64,000 nt of DNA from JAIVJG01 sp964236735 (lineage in GTDB: Bacteria > Acidobacteriota > Blastocatellia > Pyrinomonadales > Pyrinomonadaceae): assembly GCA_964236735.1 (NCBI GenBank), contig CAXSFM010000016.1:1-64000 (forward strand), in the 5' to 3' direction. This document shows positions 53,987 to 63,034 of this stretch, piece after piece. Numbering within the stretch: the first letter of the stretch is position 1; each line of letters begins with the position of its first letter. A model generated the notes under the pieces. It was given only the letters and a program-made list of their open reading frames with translations. It was not told the origin of the DNA and ran no database searches. Made by a program: the position numbers and the translations under genes.

Positions 53987-55237
53987 TTGAAGATCGCGGT
54001 TTGGCACAACTTGCCCAGCGGCGGCGGAAAGCGTGCGCTTTACTATCAAGTTCGCGGCTTGGTAAGTCGTGGACATCAGCTTGCCTGTTGGAGTTTGGAC
54101 ACAGCCGACCACTCTTATTTGCCCCTCTCAGAGTTTGCGCCCGAACGCATTATCACCACTGACTTCAAAGATCGCTCGCACAGGTTTAGAGATAGATATA
54201 GCCCCCATTACCGCGAGGCAATCGGCAACATGCGCGCGTTCGACGAAGCGTGCCGGCGCTCTGCGCGAGAAATTGAAGCGGGCGATTTTGACCTGCTCTT
54301 TGCCAATAGCGCGCACCCCTATAGCGTGCCTTACGTCATGCGGCACTTGCGGATGAAGAAGATACTGTATCTGCAAGAACCCTGCCGGTACTTGTATGAA
54401 GCACGACCGATTCTGCCGTGGCTGTTTAATGCTTCGGACGACTTGGAACAGTCCGATTTATTTAGCCCCCGCAAGTTCTTCGCGGATTACCCCCTCTTAC
54501 AGGCGCTGCGTCTTCAGGCAAAACAAGAGTGGCTCAACGCGCGTGCTTGTGACCGCATACTCGTCAACTCTTATTTCAGTCGCGATAGTGTTCTACGTGT
54601 TTATGGAGTGGACGCTAAGGTTTGCTATCTCGGCGTGGACACGACGCTCTTTCGTGACCTCGGTTTGAAGCGCGAGCGTTTCATCGTCGGGGTTGGCTCG
54701 TTTGATTCGATCAAGGGGATTGACCTGGCTGTGAATGCCGTCGCGCTTCTCCCGGAGCCTCGCCCGCCGCTCGTCTGGATAGCAAATTCAGGGGACGACG
54801 CTTACCAGAACGCGATGATCGAACTCGCGCATTCTTTAGGGGTTGAGCTTCGCATTCGGATGGCTCTCTCGGATGCGGAACTCGTCGCAACTTTGAATAC
54901 CGCCGCGTTGCTGCTTTACACGTCAAGGCTTGAGCCTTTCGGTTTCGCGCCCCTTGAAGCGAACGCTTGCGGCTTGCCGGTCGTGGGTATCGCGGAAGGC
55001 GGCATACGTGAAACTATCCAAGACGGCGTGAACGGATTCTTAGTTGAGCCGGAAGCCGAGAGCATCGCGCGCGCTATCACCCGACTCTTGCAGAATCCCG
55101 AACTGGCAAGGCAGATGGGAAGGCAGGCTGTCTTGCATGTTCACCAGAACTGGAACATAGAGCAGAGCGTTGACCGGCTCGAAAGATTCCTGCTTCAAGC
55201 CGTTTCAGCCGAATCGAAACCTGGCGACCAAGCGTGA
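53987..55237 (+). CDS. GT4-family glycosyltransferase
   Basis: TTG at 53987 is the probable start, since the family N-terminus MKIAVWHNLPSGGGKRA begins there; GGAAG lies 11 bases upstream. The 416-residue protein has the GT-B fold: an N-terminal acceptor domain with the glycine-rich loop and a C-terminal donor domain with FIVGVGSFDSIKGIDLAV and the E-x7-E motif (SRLEPFGFAPLEANACG). GT4 enzymes transfer a sugar from a nucleotide donor with retention of configuration. It converges with the UbiA gene and may share a pathway with the minus-strand trio 55318-59744. Confidence 0.87.
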   Translation: MKIAVWHNLPSGGGKRALYYQVRGLVSRGHQLACWSLDTADHSYLPLSEFAPERIITTDFKDRSHRFRDRYSPHYREAIGNMRAFDEACRRSAREIEAGDFDLLFANSAHPYSVPYVMRHLRMKKILYLQEPCRYLYEARPILPWLFNASDDLEQSDLFSPRKFFADYPLLQALRLQAKQEWLNARACDRILVNSYFSRDSVLRVYGVDAKVCYLGVDTTLFRDLGLKRERFIVGVGSFDSIKGIDLAVNAVALLPEPRPPLVWIANSGDDAYQNAMIELAHSLGVELRIRMALSDAELVATLNTAALLLYTSRLEPFGFAPLEANACGLPVVGIAEGGIRETIQDGVNGFLVEPEAESIARAITRLLQNPELARQMGRQAVLHVHQNWNIEQSVDRLERFLLQAVSAESKPGDQA

Positions 55238-55317
55238 GACAGGAAAATTGGAGAAGCTGGATTTGGGAGCCGATGACTAAGTCACAACGCCGCAGCGAGA
55301 ATGAATGACAGGTCTGC

Positions 55318-56199
55318 TCATCTGATGAGCATCGCGAGTCCGATGATCGCGAAGAGCAAGCGATACCGTCGTTGCATCCATAACGCGGTCTCAAATCCCA
55401 ATCCGCGCCGGAGCGCGCGCAGAGACCATACGACATGCAAAGGCCACAGGATCACGCTCCAGAGCAACAGCCCTGGCAGGATGCCGAGCGCGGCTAGACC
55501 GGCGAGTAGCGCATAAGCAGCCGTGAAGGTGCAGAGGCTCGCGAGAAACGTTCGCCGGCAGCCGAACACGACGGCGCTAGTGCGAATCCCGTTGAGCAGA
55601 TCACCCTCGTAGTCGCGCACCTCCTGATTGAGATGGCCGCCGGCGAACACCAAACCAAAGAAGAGACTGATCGCGAGACCGCTGGCGTCGAGGGCGTGGC
55701 ATAAGCTGTAACCAAGCAGGAAGTGCAGCGCGCCTCCGAGCAGGTGATTGAGCGACGCCACAATGGGCGCGCTCTTGCCGAAACTTGTCGAACATGAGTA
55801 CAGAAGGCTGAGGACTGTGATCGCCGCGCCAAGCAGTATCGCCGGTCTGCCGACGGCAGCGAAGGCGACGTTCGCGAAGATGAGAAGAGCGATGGCAACG
55901 CGCGCGACTTGACGCCTGCTAATGCCCTGCCGGGCAAAGACGTGTGTCGCCCGACGCGGATCACGAATGTCGCTGCTATGCCCGGCCCAATCATTGAAGA
56001 CAAAGATGTGGGCTGTCAGCGCGAGGCTGCCGAGGAGTAGTAAACCCAGCCGGATCATGTCGCGCTGTTCAATATGGAGGCCACCGAGGAAGCTGCCGAG
56101 AAGCGGAGAGGCTTGAAGCGCAAGCACCTCCGGCGCGCGAGTAGATGCGAAGTGTCGCATGACTCGCGCGTAATGCCGGACAGGCGAATGAGAAGTCAT
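55318..56199 (-). CDS. UbiA-family membrane prenyltransferase
   Basis: The ATG at 56199 overlaps the stop of the fusion gene (ATGA), fixing the start and showing coupling. The 293-residue protein has about eight or nine membrane helices. The two aspartate-rich motifs of the family are present: N69-D70...D77 (NDWAGHSSD) and D196...D200 (RDYEGD, followed by NGIRT). UbiA enzymes bind a prenyl diphosphate through magnesium at these motifs and transfer the prenyl group to an acceptor; some members are terpene cyclases. The acceptor is unknown. Coupling to a protein with a terpene-cyclase-like domain suggests a joint isoprenoid pathway. Confidence 0.88.
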   Translation of the reverse strand: MTSHSPVRHYARVMRHFASTRAPEVLALQASPLLGSFLGGLHIEQRDMIRLGLLLLGSLALTAHIFVFNDWAGHSSDIRDPRRATHVFARQGISRRQVARVAIALLIFANVAFAAVGRPAILLGAAITVLSLLYSCSTSFGKSAPIVASLNHLLGGALHFLLGYSLCHALDASGLAISLFFGLVFAGGHLNQEVRDYEGDLLNGIRTSAVVFGCRRTFLASLCTFTAAYALLAGLAALGILPGLLLWSVILWPLHVVWSLRALRRGLGFETALWMQRRYRLLFAIIGLAMLIR

Positions 56200-58964
56200 G
56201 GCGATGGTTGGTGAAGCTGTCCGGGTTCGACTCCAGCCGCTTCGTAAAGCCGGAGCCACAGGGCGTATCCAAAATCCTCAGACCAGTAAAATCGTTTGAC
56301 GGTCGCGCTCAGATCGTTGTGATAGAGCAGTGGCGGCGAGCGACGAAGCTGTGCAAAGTCGTCGTCGCCAAGTCGCGCAAGCAGATTGCGAATCGCCTGT
56401 CGCAAGTTCGCGTCCTGCGTTGGCGACGCCATTGTTTCAACGAGCCGGTGCGCTGCCTCGCTCCAGACCTCCTGTCCCGCAGCGGGAAGCGCCAGCCGCT
56501 CCGCGGGCAGCGGAATTGTGCAACCAAGCTGCCGCAATTCGGCGCTACGGAGGTAGGGCACCAGTGGAGCTTTGGCGTAGTAAGGCCAGATGTCACCGTC
56601 CCAAAACGAGCGTTGGAGCGCATGGCAAAGGTTCTGCGCGGCAGGCGGATCAAGTTCACGCAGCATCAAGTACACATGCATCTGGATAGCGATGTCTGTC
56701 GGATTCGGATCGCTTCCGGGGTCTAGACACTGATATTGCTTTTGTGGGGCGAGCCAGGTGCGATAGAGTCCCCTCGCGTCGCGATAGAGAGCTAGCTCTT
56801 CCAGCATGGGTTGCCGTCTCGGATCATCTTCGCCATCACCGGCGATTCTCCACGCTAAAGCAGTGTCGTCAGAGTCGGGAGTAATGACACATCCCAGCTT
56901 GCCAATGGTCGGGGCGTCCGGCAATCCGTGATAGCGTACTAATCCGTCGCTTTCGATTTGTGCCGCGAGATGCCGTCGCGCATGCTCGACCACATCGTCG
57001 AGATTTCGCTGGCGTGCGATTGGCGAGAGCAAATCCACCAGCATTGAAGTCAGGTACGTGTTCATTTCCGGTCGCGGGGCTTCATAGCGAAGTCCCTTCG
57101 TATGCGAGGTAAGCCAAAAGCCGTCCCCGCTCTGGTGTTCCCGCAACAACGACGCCGCGCGCTCTGCCATCGCATCCAACTCAGCCCCCGACGCCGGCTT
57201 CTGTGGCAGCGTGGCGGCCTCTCCGGGAGACTCCTGTGCGATCACGTTGACGCGCTGTTCACGAACGATGCGGATATCGCTATTTAGCTCAATGCGAACA
57301 GCGAGTTGAAGCACGCGCTCGCCCGGTGACACGCCCCACAGGTTGGCAGATACGCGCCAGCCTGAAGGCGAAGTGTTGTGCATCACGTCGTTAACGTCTG
57401 CTCGCGGTAGAAAGTCTGTGGCCGAGCCGATCACGACCCCGTCTATCAACACCGACAGTTGGGCAGGCGTGCGCCCGCAGGTGAGCGCCCATCCTTCGAG
57501 TGCCGCTCCGGGTTCGAGGTCGGGGACTTCTCCGTCACCGGGAAGCAATCTCTGCCCTACGCGATCAATCGAGCCGCCCGCGTCGCACTGAAGCTCGCTG
57601 CGCGCGCGTGGATGACGCAATTCGACGAGGAACGGAACATTGAGAGGATTCCAAGCCGCGCGCATGGAGGCGGGGTTTCCAGCGAAGATGCGTGCGTCAC
57701 TCGCCTTCGTGTACCAGAAGGCTCCTATCGTCTGCACTCCGACCGACGCTGCCATCGCCAGGATGAGCAAGCCGCGTGCGTGCCGACGCAGGACGAGCGG
57801 AACGGGCGCAAGCATCCACATCAGGATCGGCAAAACATCTGTGAGCCAACGCGGCCCCCATGACACTCCGGCGCGCCAATCTGCGTGCGCGTAAACTAAG
57901 ACCTGTGCAACGACGGCAAAACTGAGCGCCACGGCGAGCGCTCTTGATCCCGGTGAGCGCAGGCGTTGAATCACCCCCACGGGAACGAAGACAAAGAAGG
58001 GCGAAAAGACGAGCAGTCCGCGCGCCGGGCTGACCAGCAACCCGGGCACTCCTGACCAGATCGGTTGGAAGAAGTCCTTAGGAGGCTTGACAAGGGCGTA
58101 TCCACCAGCAAGGTTGCCGATAAAGCTGAGGTTGTAGTAGAGGAGCGCGGCCAGTGGGACAGCAGCGCCGGCGAGAAGCCACAGAGCGTTGCGCCTGCGG
58201 CTCCAGACAATGAAGAGTCCCATTGCGCCGGCAATCAGCGCGTCCGGCGGGCGATTCGCCGCCATGAGAACACACACCGCGCCGAGTAGCGCAGTACGCA
58301 CGGGTGAAGAAGGTGCGACGACCAGCAGCAATGCCAGAGCAACCAAGAGTTCTCCAGTCCCGTGCTGCCAGAGCGCCTGGCTGGAGATTACCCACGTATT
58401 AGTCCCGAAGGCGAACACCAGAGCGAGGAGGAGGCTCCACCCTGTGCCGTCGCGACGCAGCGCCAGAAACATCAGGACACATGCGAGCGAGGCCAGCAGC
58501 GACGCCGAGAGCTTCTCCATCAATTCCGCCACACGGTCAATCTGTGGCTGCTCCCAACCGTGCGCGTCGAGCCAGAGAACGGCGGGAACATAGAGTGGAG
58601 CCACGAGCAATGGCGTCACGACGGGATAAAGGGAAGCGAGTTGATGCTGGCGAGTGCGAACCATCCAAAAGGCCCACGGCTCGAGGTAGATGACCTTACC
58701 GTCAGCGCCCGCTGGCCGACTTCGATCTGCAATCATCGAACGACCATGTGCCACCAGGCGCGCGTTCGCATCGAGATCGAGCGTGCCATCATGCCAGAGA
58801 ATCAGCGGCAGATAGCGAGCGGGCACTGTGTCACCAGCGCCAATCTGTCGCAGGTTCGCGTTGTAGATCAAGAAACAGAACAAGCCCAGAAGGAGCGGCG
58901 CTTTCCAGGATTGCAGGTAACGGCGGAACGATCTTCTGGACGATGGCGAAATGCGTGCGTGCAT
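56196..58964 (-). CDS. GT-C-like membrane protein fused to an alpha/alpha-toroid domain with DxDDTA motif
   Basis: The ATG at 58964 is preferred; a TTG at 58970 is possible. The protein has about 922 residues in one open frame. Residues 20-440 are hydrophobic, with roughly 11 membrane helices and an acidic first loop, as in GT-C glycosyltransferases. Residues 450-600 form a beta-rich region (QLAVRIELNSD). Residues 610-910 look like an alpha/alpha toroid of the prenyltransferase/squalene-cyclase type, with GFWLTSHTKG, LRYEAP and PDSDDTALAW. D697-x-D699-D700-T-A matches the DxDDTA acid motif of class II terpene cyclases. I know of no described protein with this fusion. The catalytic call is inference; the toroid is short for a complete cyclase. 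Confidence 0.75.
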   Translation of the reverse strand: MHARISPSSRRSFRRYLQSWKAPLLLGLFCFLIYNANLRQIGAGDTVPARYLPLILWHDGTLDLDANARLVAHGRSMIADRSRPAGADGKVIYLEPWAFWMVRTRQHQLASLYPVVTPLLVAPLYVPAVLWLDAHGWEQPQIDRVAELMEKLSASLLASLACVLMFLALRRDGTGWSLLLALVFAFGTNTWVISSQALWQHGTGELLVALALLLVVAPSSPVRTALLGAVCVLMAANRPPDALIAGAMGLFIVWSRRRNALWLLAGAAVPLAALLYYNLSFIGNLAGGYALVKPPKDFFQPIWSGVPGLLVSPARGLLVFSPFFVFVPVGVIQRLRSPGSRALAVALSFAVVAQVLVYAHADWRAGVSWGPRWLTDVLPILMWMLAPVPLVLRRHARGLLILAMAASVGVQTIGAFWYTKASDARIFAGNPASMRAAWNPLNVPFLVELRHPRARSELQCDAGGSIDRVGQRLLPGDGEVPDLEPGAALEGWALTCGRTPAQLSVLIDGVVIGSATDFLPRADVNDVMHNTSPSGWRVSANLWGVSPGERVLQLAVRIELNSDIRIVREQRVNVIAQESPGEAATLPQKPASGAELDAMAERAASLLREHQSGDGFWLTSHTKGLRYEAPRPEMNTYLTSMLVDLLSPIARQRNLDDVVEHARRHLAAQIESDGLVRYHGLPDAPTIGKLGCVITPDSDDTALAWRIAGDGEDDPRRQPMLEELALYRDARGLYRTWLAPQKQYQCLDPGSDPNPTDIAIQMHVYLMLRELDPPAAQNLCHALQRSFWDGDIWPYYAKAPLVPYLRSAELRQLGCTIPLPAERLALPAAGQEVWSEAAHRLVETMASPTQDANLRQAIRNLLARLGDDDFAQLRRSPPLLYHNDLSATVKRFYWSEDFGYALWLRLYEAAGVEPGQLHQPSP

Positions 58965-58979
58965 TGTCAATTCACTGAC

Positions 58980-59744
58980 CTACGACGGCTCGCCGTTGCA
59001 TCTGCCGATGAACGGACTCACCGTCGCGCAGCTCGACGGTTGCGTCGGGGTGCAAGCAACTCGCGCTGAGTTGTATTTCAAGATGCAATAGATGGCGCGC
59101 ACGCCATCACGCCAGCCAATCTTTTTGCCTTTATCATAGGTGCGACCTGAATAGGAGATGCCTATCTCGTAAATGCGGTAGCCGCGCGACGCGACTTTCG
59201 CCGTTATCTCAGGCTCGAAGCCGAAGCGATCTTCCTCGATCTGAATGCTCTGAATAATCTCGCGGCGGAAAACCTTGTAGCATGTCTCCATGTCCGTCAA
59301 GCTCAGATTCGTAAAATAGTTGGAGAGCCGCGTTAGAAATTTATTGCTGAGGCAATGCCGGGAATAAAGCGCGCAATGTGCGTCACCGTCTTTGAAGCGC
59401 GAGCCGAATACCACGTCAGCTCGTCCATCAAGGATCGGTTGAATCAATTTTGGATATTCCTGCGGATCATATTCAAGGTCTGCGTCCTGAACAATGACCA
59501 GATCACCAGTCGCAGCGGCGAACCCCGTCCGCACCGCGGCCCCTTTGCCCTGATTCTTTTCGTGATAGATGACGTGGACGTTCGGCTCTTTGACCATTAA
59601 CTTCAGCTTGGCTCGCGTGCCATCGGTTGAATAGTCATCTACCAAAATCAACTCTTGATTTAGTCCCACAGCTTGCACGCGCGTGATGATCTCTTCAATA
59701 GTCTCTATCTCGTTATAGACCGGCATTACAACGGACAGCTTCAT
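58980..59744 (-). CDS. GT2 glycosyltransferase, dolichol-phosphate-mannose-synthase (Dpm1) type
   Basis: The ATG at 59744 has AGGGGG nine bases upstream. The 254-residue protein has a GT-A fold with VVMPVYNEIETIEEI, LVDDYSTDGT, the metal motif QDADLEYDP (about 92-100) and GSRFKDGD. The C-terminus lacks the membrane helices of the long Dpm type. Such enzymes load a sugar onto a polyprenyl phosphate on the cytoplasmic side. The adjacent GT-C-like domain would need exactly such a donor, and the gene lies 16 bases upstream of that fusion gene. Confidence 0.9.
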   Translation of the reverse strand: MKLSVVMPVYNEIETIEEIITRVQAVGLNQELILVDDYSTDGTRAKLKLMVKEPNVHVIYHEKNQGKGAAVRTGFAAATGDLVIVQDADLEYDPQEYPKLIQPILDGRADVVFGSRFKDGDAHCALYSRHCLSNKFLTRLSNYFTNLSLTDMETCYKVFRREIIQSIQIEEDRFGFEPEITAKVASRGYRIYEIGISYSGRTYDKGKKIGWRDGVRAIYCILKYNSARVACTPTQPSSCATVSPFIGRCNGEPS

Positions 59745-60174
59745 ACATTTACCCCCTGATTAAACTCTGTCGCGAGAGCTAATTTTTTCTCGGCGATGAT
59801 GATGGTTTTAAGTAGTGGTGCTAAGAACTTTCTATTTATACCAGATATTGAAGTAGCTTTGTGTCCTTCACTACTACATATTGTAGCCGAGTAACTACGC
59901 CGAGCCGACTTCACTGATGAGCGCCATAAGCTTGGAGCATGGACTGCTGGCGACGATGACGATGTGCAAGGTGCAGTTGACACTTTCCGCTTCGATACTT
60001 ACGTCACGCAAATGCTCAGTCCGCCTTGATGGATAGCCAAAAGCAACTATCTTACGACACGTTCGTTAATGACATTGAACAATCAAAAGCGAGCGTGATA
60101 TAAGCCGCTATCAATGAGTTGAGGAAAGAGAAAAATTGAAGTGTTGGACGAATGACCTCTCAGCCCAAAATTCT
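59745..60174. other. Intergenic region without a recognised gene
   Basis: This 430-base, rather AT-rich region separates the divergent GT2 and TPM-protein genes. Short open frames are present but have unlikely composition. A GAGGAAAG before a TTG at 60136 could be an alternative start for the TPM protein; otherwise nothing is recognised. Confidence 0.4.
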
Positions 60175-61023
60175 ATGAAAACCAAACTGCTTTTAATCGT
60201 CACGTTTGTTCTGCTCGCAGCGCCCCTCCGCGCGCAGAACTTTCCAACTCCCTCAGGTTACGTCAATGACTTCGCAGGTGTGCTGGATCAACAGAGCCGG
60301 GATGATCTCGCAGCCAAAACCAAAGCGCTTAAGGACAATAAAAACATCGAGCTTGGCATCGCGATCATCACGACGACGGGTGACCGTGAGATTGCCGAAT
60401 ACGGAACTGCTCTGGCTCGCGCCTGGAGAGTGGGCGCTAAAGACGGAGAACGTCGCGGCCTACTCTTAATCGTTGCGACACAAGACCATAAAAGTAATAT
60501 TCAAGTGAGCCGTCATCTGGAAGGCGATTTCACAGACGCCAGATGCGGTCAAATACTGCGACTGTCCAGCGCGGACTTTAAGGCCGGAAATTTTGGTCTC
60601 GGCGTGGCTAAGATCGCCGATGCTCTGATCGCGCAGGCCAACTCCGTCGGCATCGAAGATAAATCAGCCACAACATCTGTGAGCTTGAATACTGGTGTTG
60701 GATGGGGGGTTTATGGCCTTCTAGGAATTCTGGGGATCGTCGGTTTCATTATCTACAGAAGACGTAGAATGACTCCAGAGGCGCGTGCAAAAGCCGCCAA
60801 ACTTGCTGAACTCCTACGCAGACCTCCAGCGCCGAGGACAACCCCCACTCCCACAAATGAAGCCGCACCTTACGGGGAATCTTATCCATCCACCTATAAC
60901 TCGACGCCTGACAGCTATTCATCAAGCCCGTCCGCAAGTGATTCGAGTTCGTCGTCAGATAGCGGCTCCAACTTTAGCGGTGGCGGTGATTTTGGCGGCG
61001 GCGGCGCGTCAGATTCATGGTGA
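60175..61023 (+). CDS. TPM-domain (YgcG-type) secreted/membrane protein
   Basis: The ATG at 60175 starts a signal peptide (MKTKLLLIVTFVLLAAPLRAQ); a TTG at 60136 has a better ribosome site but would place 13 polar residues first. The 282-residue protein has a TPM domain (about 25-160; YVNDFAGVLDQQSRDDL, IELGIAIITTTGD) and a membrane helix (about 183-203) followed by basic residues (YRRRRM). The C-terminal tail is rich in Ser and Gly, ending GGGDFGGGGASDSW, as usual in this family. The TPM fold occurs in periplasmic proteins linked to photosystem repair and membrane quality control. The precise role is unknown. Confidence 0.85.
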   Translation: MKTKLLLIVTFVLLAAPLRAQNFPTPSGYVNDFAGVLDQQSRDDLAAKTKALKDNKNIELGIAIITTTGDREIAEYGTALARAWRVGAKDGERRGLLLIVATQDHKSNIQVSRHLEGDFTDARCGQILRLSSADFKAGNFGLGVAKIADALIAQANSVGIEDKSATTSVSLNTGVGWGVYGLLGILGIVGFIIYRRRRMTPEARAKAAKLAELLRRPPAPRTTPTPTNEAAPYGESYPSTYNSTPDSYSSSPSASDSSSSSDSGSNFSGGGDFGGGGASDSW

Positions 61024-61077
61024 GCACAAAGAGCCTGCATCAGCGTTAGCGATGACGACTCAACCAAGGAGGCCACA

Positions 61078-61284
61078 GTGAAAGAATTGGAGTGGATTTA
61101 TGATGAGGAAATTTTGTGCTACACAGCCAACATTGAAGACGGGATAATGTATGACATCTTCCGTACATGGGGGCCGCTCCATTATATTGTGATGTACAAC
61201 GAGAACGAGGAGCTTGGGCATTTGGTGACCCTCGAAGAGGCGCAGGCCATCGCTGAGCAGCATTACCGCAGCCAGAGCCAATAA
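61078..61284 (+). CDS. Small acidic protein of unknown function (68 aa)
   Basis: The GTG at 61078 has a perfect AAGGAGG six bases upstream. The 68 residues are acidic and rich in Tyr, Ile and Glu (WIYDEEILCYTANIEDG, EELGHLVTLEEAQAIAEQHY). There is no signal or membrane segment. The composition is that of a compact folded small protein, not a shadow frame. It follows the TPM gene by 54 bases on the same strand, so the two may be cotranscribed. No family is recognised. Confidence 0.7.
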   Translation: MKELEWIYDEEILCYTANIEDGIMYDIFRTWGPLHYIVMYNENEELGHLVTLEEAQAIAEQHYRSQSQ

Positions 61285-61481
61285 TGCGCTCTCATTACCT
61301 GAGGCGAGGATAGTAGCAAGAGATGGTCGAACGCCCGCCCGGCCGCTGAGCGTCGGTTCGTTAGACCGCCCCTCGCGCCGACCGTGAACATGCTCTCCCC
61401 TCAGTCGAAAGCCGCCGCTCACGACGAGAGCGGGTTCGCGCTCCGCCCTGCACATTCCCTTTGCGCGTCCGAGATGCAACC

Positions 61482-61967
61482 TCACCCGTAGCGCGCCGCC
61501 TCGATAGCAGCGATGTCAATCTTTTTCATCCCCATCATCGCGTCGAACGCGCGCTTGGCGGCAGCCGTGTCGGGATCGGTGACCGCTTGCGTCAGGGCGA
61601 TGGGCGAAATCTGCCAAGACACTCCCCACTTGTCCTTGCACCAGCCGCACATGCTCTCCTGTCCGCCGTTGCCAACAATCGCGTTCCAGTAGCGATCCGT
61701 TTCGGCTTGGTCAGCAGTGGCGACCTGAAATGAGAACGCTTCGTTGTGCTTGAACTCAGGTCCGCCGTTGAGCCCGAGGCATCGAACGCCCATCACGGTA
61801 AATTCGACGGTCAACACGTCGCCTTTCTTCCCAGACGGAAAGTCTCCCGGTGCGCGATGCACCGCGCCGACGGATGAATCGGGAAAGGTCTTAGCGTAAA
61901 AGCGCGCCGCGTCCTCAGCGTCGCCGTCGTACCAAAGACAGATCGTATTCTTTGCTGGCTCTACCAT
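61482..61967 (-). CDS. VOC-superfamily protein (PhnB/3-demethylubiquinone-methyltransferase-like)
   Basis: The ATG at 61967 has AAGGAG eight bases upstream. The 161-residue protein has the two beta-alpha-beta-beta-beta modules of the vicinal-oxygen-chelate fold and the family phrases ICLWYDGDAEDAARFY, LNGGPEFKHNEAFSF and CGWCKDKWGVSWQI. Proteins of this group are often annotated as 3-demethylubiquinone methyltransferases, but they lack a SAM-binding domain, so that name is misleading. The function of the group is unsettled; members may bind small hydrophobic molecules or antibiotics. It stands alone in the region. Confidence 0.88.
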   Translation of the reverse strand: MVEPAKNTICLWYDGDAEDAARFYAKTFPDSSVGAVHRAPGDFPSGKKGDVLTVEFTVMGVRCLGLNGGPEFKHNEAFSFQVATADQAETDRYWNAIVGNGGQESMCGWCKDKWGVSWQISPIALTQAVTDPDTAAAKRAFDAMMGMKKIDIAAIEAARYG

Positions 61968-62299
61968 GTCACTTCTCCTTCGTGATGAGCCACCCGATGC
62001 CGGAGTCAACGATGCATACGCAGGCGGGGGTAATTGGCTCGGCTGTACCTTTCGTAACTATAGAGGTAGTTGGCGAGAAAAGAGCTTAACTTTCAGCGGG
62101 TTGAAAGACAAGCGGCTTTCAAGTTAAGTCGCGCTTACAGGTCTTCAACTTTGTCTATGAGGCAATGGAGGCGGCGGATGAGAGCTTCAAGACCGCGATC
62201 ATAAATTCTTTAGATATGAGCTTCGCTGTAAAGGTTCATTGTCGAAGTTATGAAGACGAAAATGATGAAACGAAACGGGAAGGTCAGAGGCAGGATTGC
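61968..62299. other. Intergenic region with an imperfect stem
   Basis: No convincing gene is seen in these 332 bases. An inverted repeat, CTTAACTT (62085-62092) with AAGTTAAG (62121-62128), encloses a smaller CTTTCA/TGAAAG pair, so the RNA could fold. It is not followed by a long T-run. It lies between two minus-strand genes and could be a weak terminator or leader. Confidence 0.35.
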
Positions 62300-62800
62300 C
62301 TAATCCTTCCGTGTAATCGTTTCGTGCAGGTGGCCTACTGGAATTCCTAGCAACGTGATCTTGCCCACGTTGTTGATGGTCTTTCCATCAGGCATGAGTT
62401 CAAGTGTTTGGTGCATGATCAAAGGCCCCTTGAGTCGGTACTCTAGGAGCAAACGAGAGCCATTCGTATGCCCGGTGACGGGACCTGCTGCATCACTCAG
62501 TGTAGCCGTGTAATGATTTTGGCGGATGGTCTTGAGTATCCATGTCCGCTCTTGGCTCGGTTGACCTTGAAAAGTGACGGTTTGATCGAGGCGGAAAGTG
62601 CCGTCAGCCTGATCATATCCGTGACTCTCAACGTGGAAATGACGCTGCTTGCCGAAAAACAGCCTGAGCTTGCCATTGCCCTCGCTATGACCGCTGAACC
62701 CATTGCGCGGAGTGAACTCTTTCGATCCGTCTTTCGACTGCGATGAAACGCTGACGACTGAAATGCATAGAACAAGAACCAGTAGTGCTGAAATTTTCAT
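62300..62800 (-). CDS. Secreted DUF3833-like protein
   Basis: The ATG at 62800 has GAGG five bases upstream. The 166-residue protein has a signal peptide (about 1-21, MKISALLVLVLCISVVSVSS). The mature part is beta-rich and follows the DUF3833 pattern: FSGHSEGNGKLRLFFGK, DGTFRLDQTVTFQG, a central ERTWILK and the C-terminal GKITLLGIPVGHLHETI. Proteins of this family are small envelope or lipoprotein-like beta proteins of unknown function, perhaps lipocalin-like. No lipobox cysteine is seen here. Paired hairpins lie just upstream in its leader. Confidence 0.7.
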   Translation of the reverse strand: MKISALLVLVLCISVVSVSSQSKDGSKEFTPRNGFSGHSEGNGKLRLFFGKQRHFHVESHGYDQADGTFRLDQTVTFQGQPSQERTWILKTIRQNHYTATLSDAAGPVTGHTNGSRLLLEYRLKGPLIMHQTLELMPDGKTINNVGKITLLGIPVGHLHETITRKD

Positions 62801-62818
62801 AATCACCTCTTACTTTGA

Positions 62819-62865
62819 TTTATCCTGACCGCCAGCGGTCAGGATAAACAGACAATCGTCTGTTT
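62819..62865. repeat. Two adjacent perfect hairpins
   Basis: A 13-bp perfect stem, TTTATCCTGACCG (62819-62831) with CGGTCAGGATAAA (62836-62848) and loop CCAG, is followed directly by AAACAGAC (62846-62853) with GTCTGTTT (62858-62865) and loop AATC. The two share three bases. They lie 19 bases upstream of the DUF3833 start and 170 bases after the GT2 gene, so they may end one transcript or control the next, or be a REP-like element. Confidence 0.75.
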
Positions 62866-63034
62866 AGAAGTAGGCGCGCTTGTCTCTAAAACCTAATAGC
62901 TTTACCACCATACCCGCCTTCTGCCGAAGCTGAGAAGGTTGATTTAATCCGAACCTAGCGCAGGATAAGTGTAGCCGCGAAATAAAGCGAGTCCGATAAT
63001 GAAACTTATGTGGTGGGCGTTCGTTTAGGGAAAA

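Noticed and set aside
59741..59983. Minus-strand open frame between the GT2 and TPM genes
   Set aside because: Serine/arginine-rich composition, no ribosome site, and it overlaps the GT2 start; judged not coding.
62085..62128. Inverted repeat as a terminator of the DUF3833 or VOC gene
   Set aside because: The spacer is long, inner pairing is imperfect and no T-run follows on either strand.
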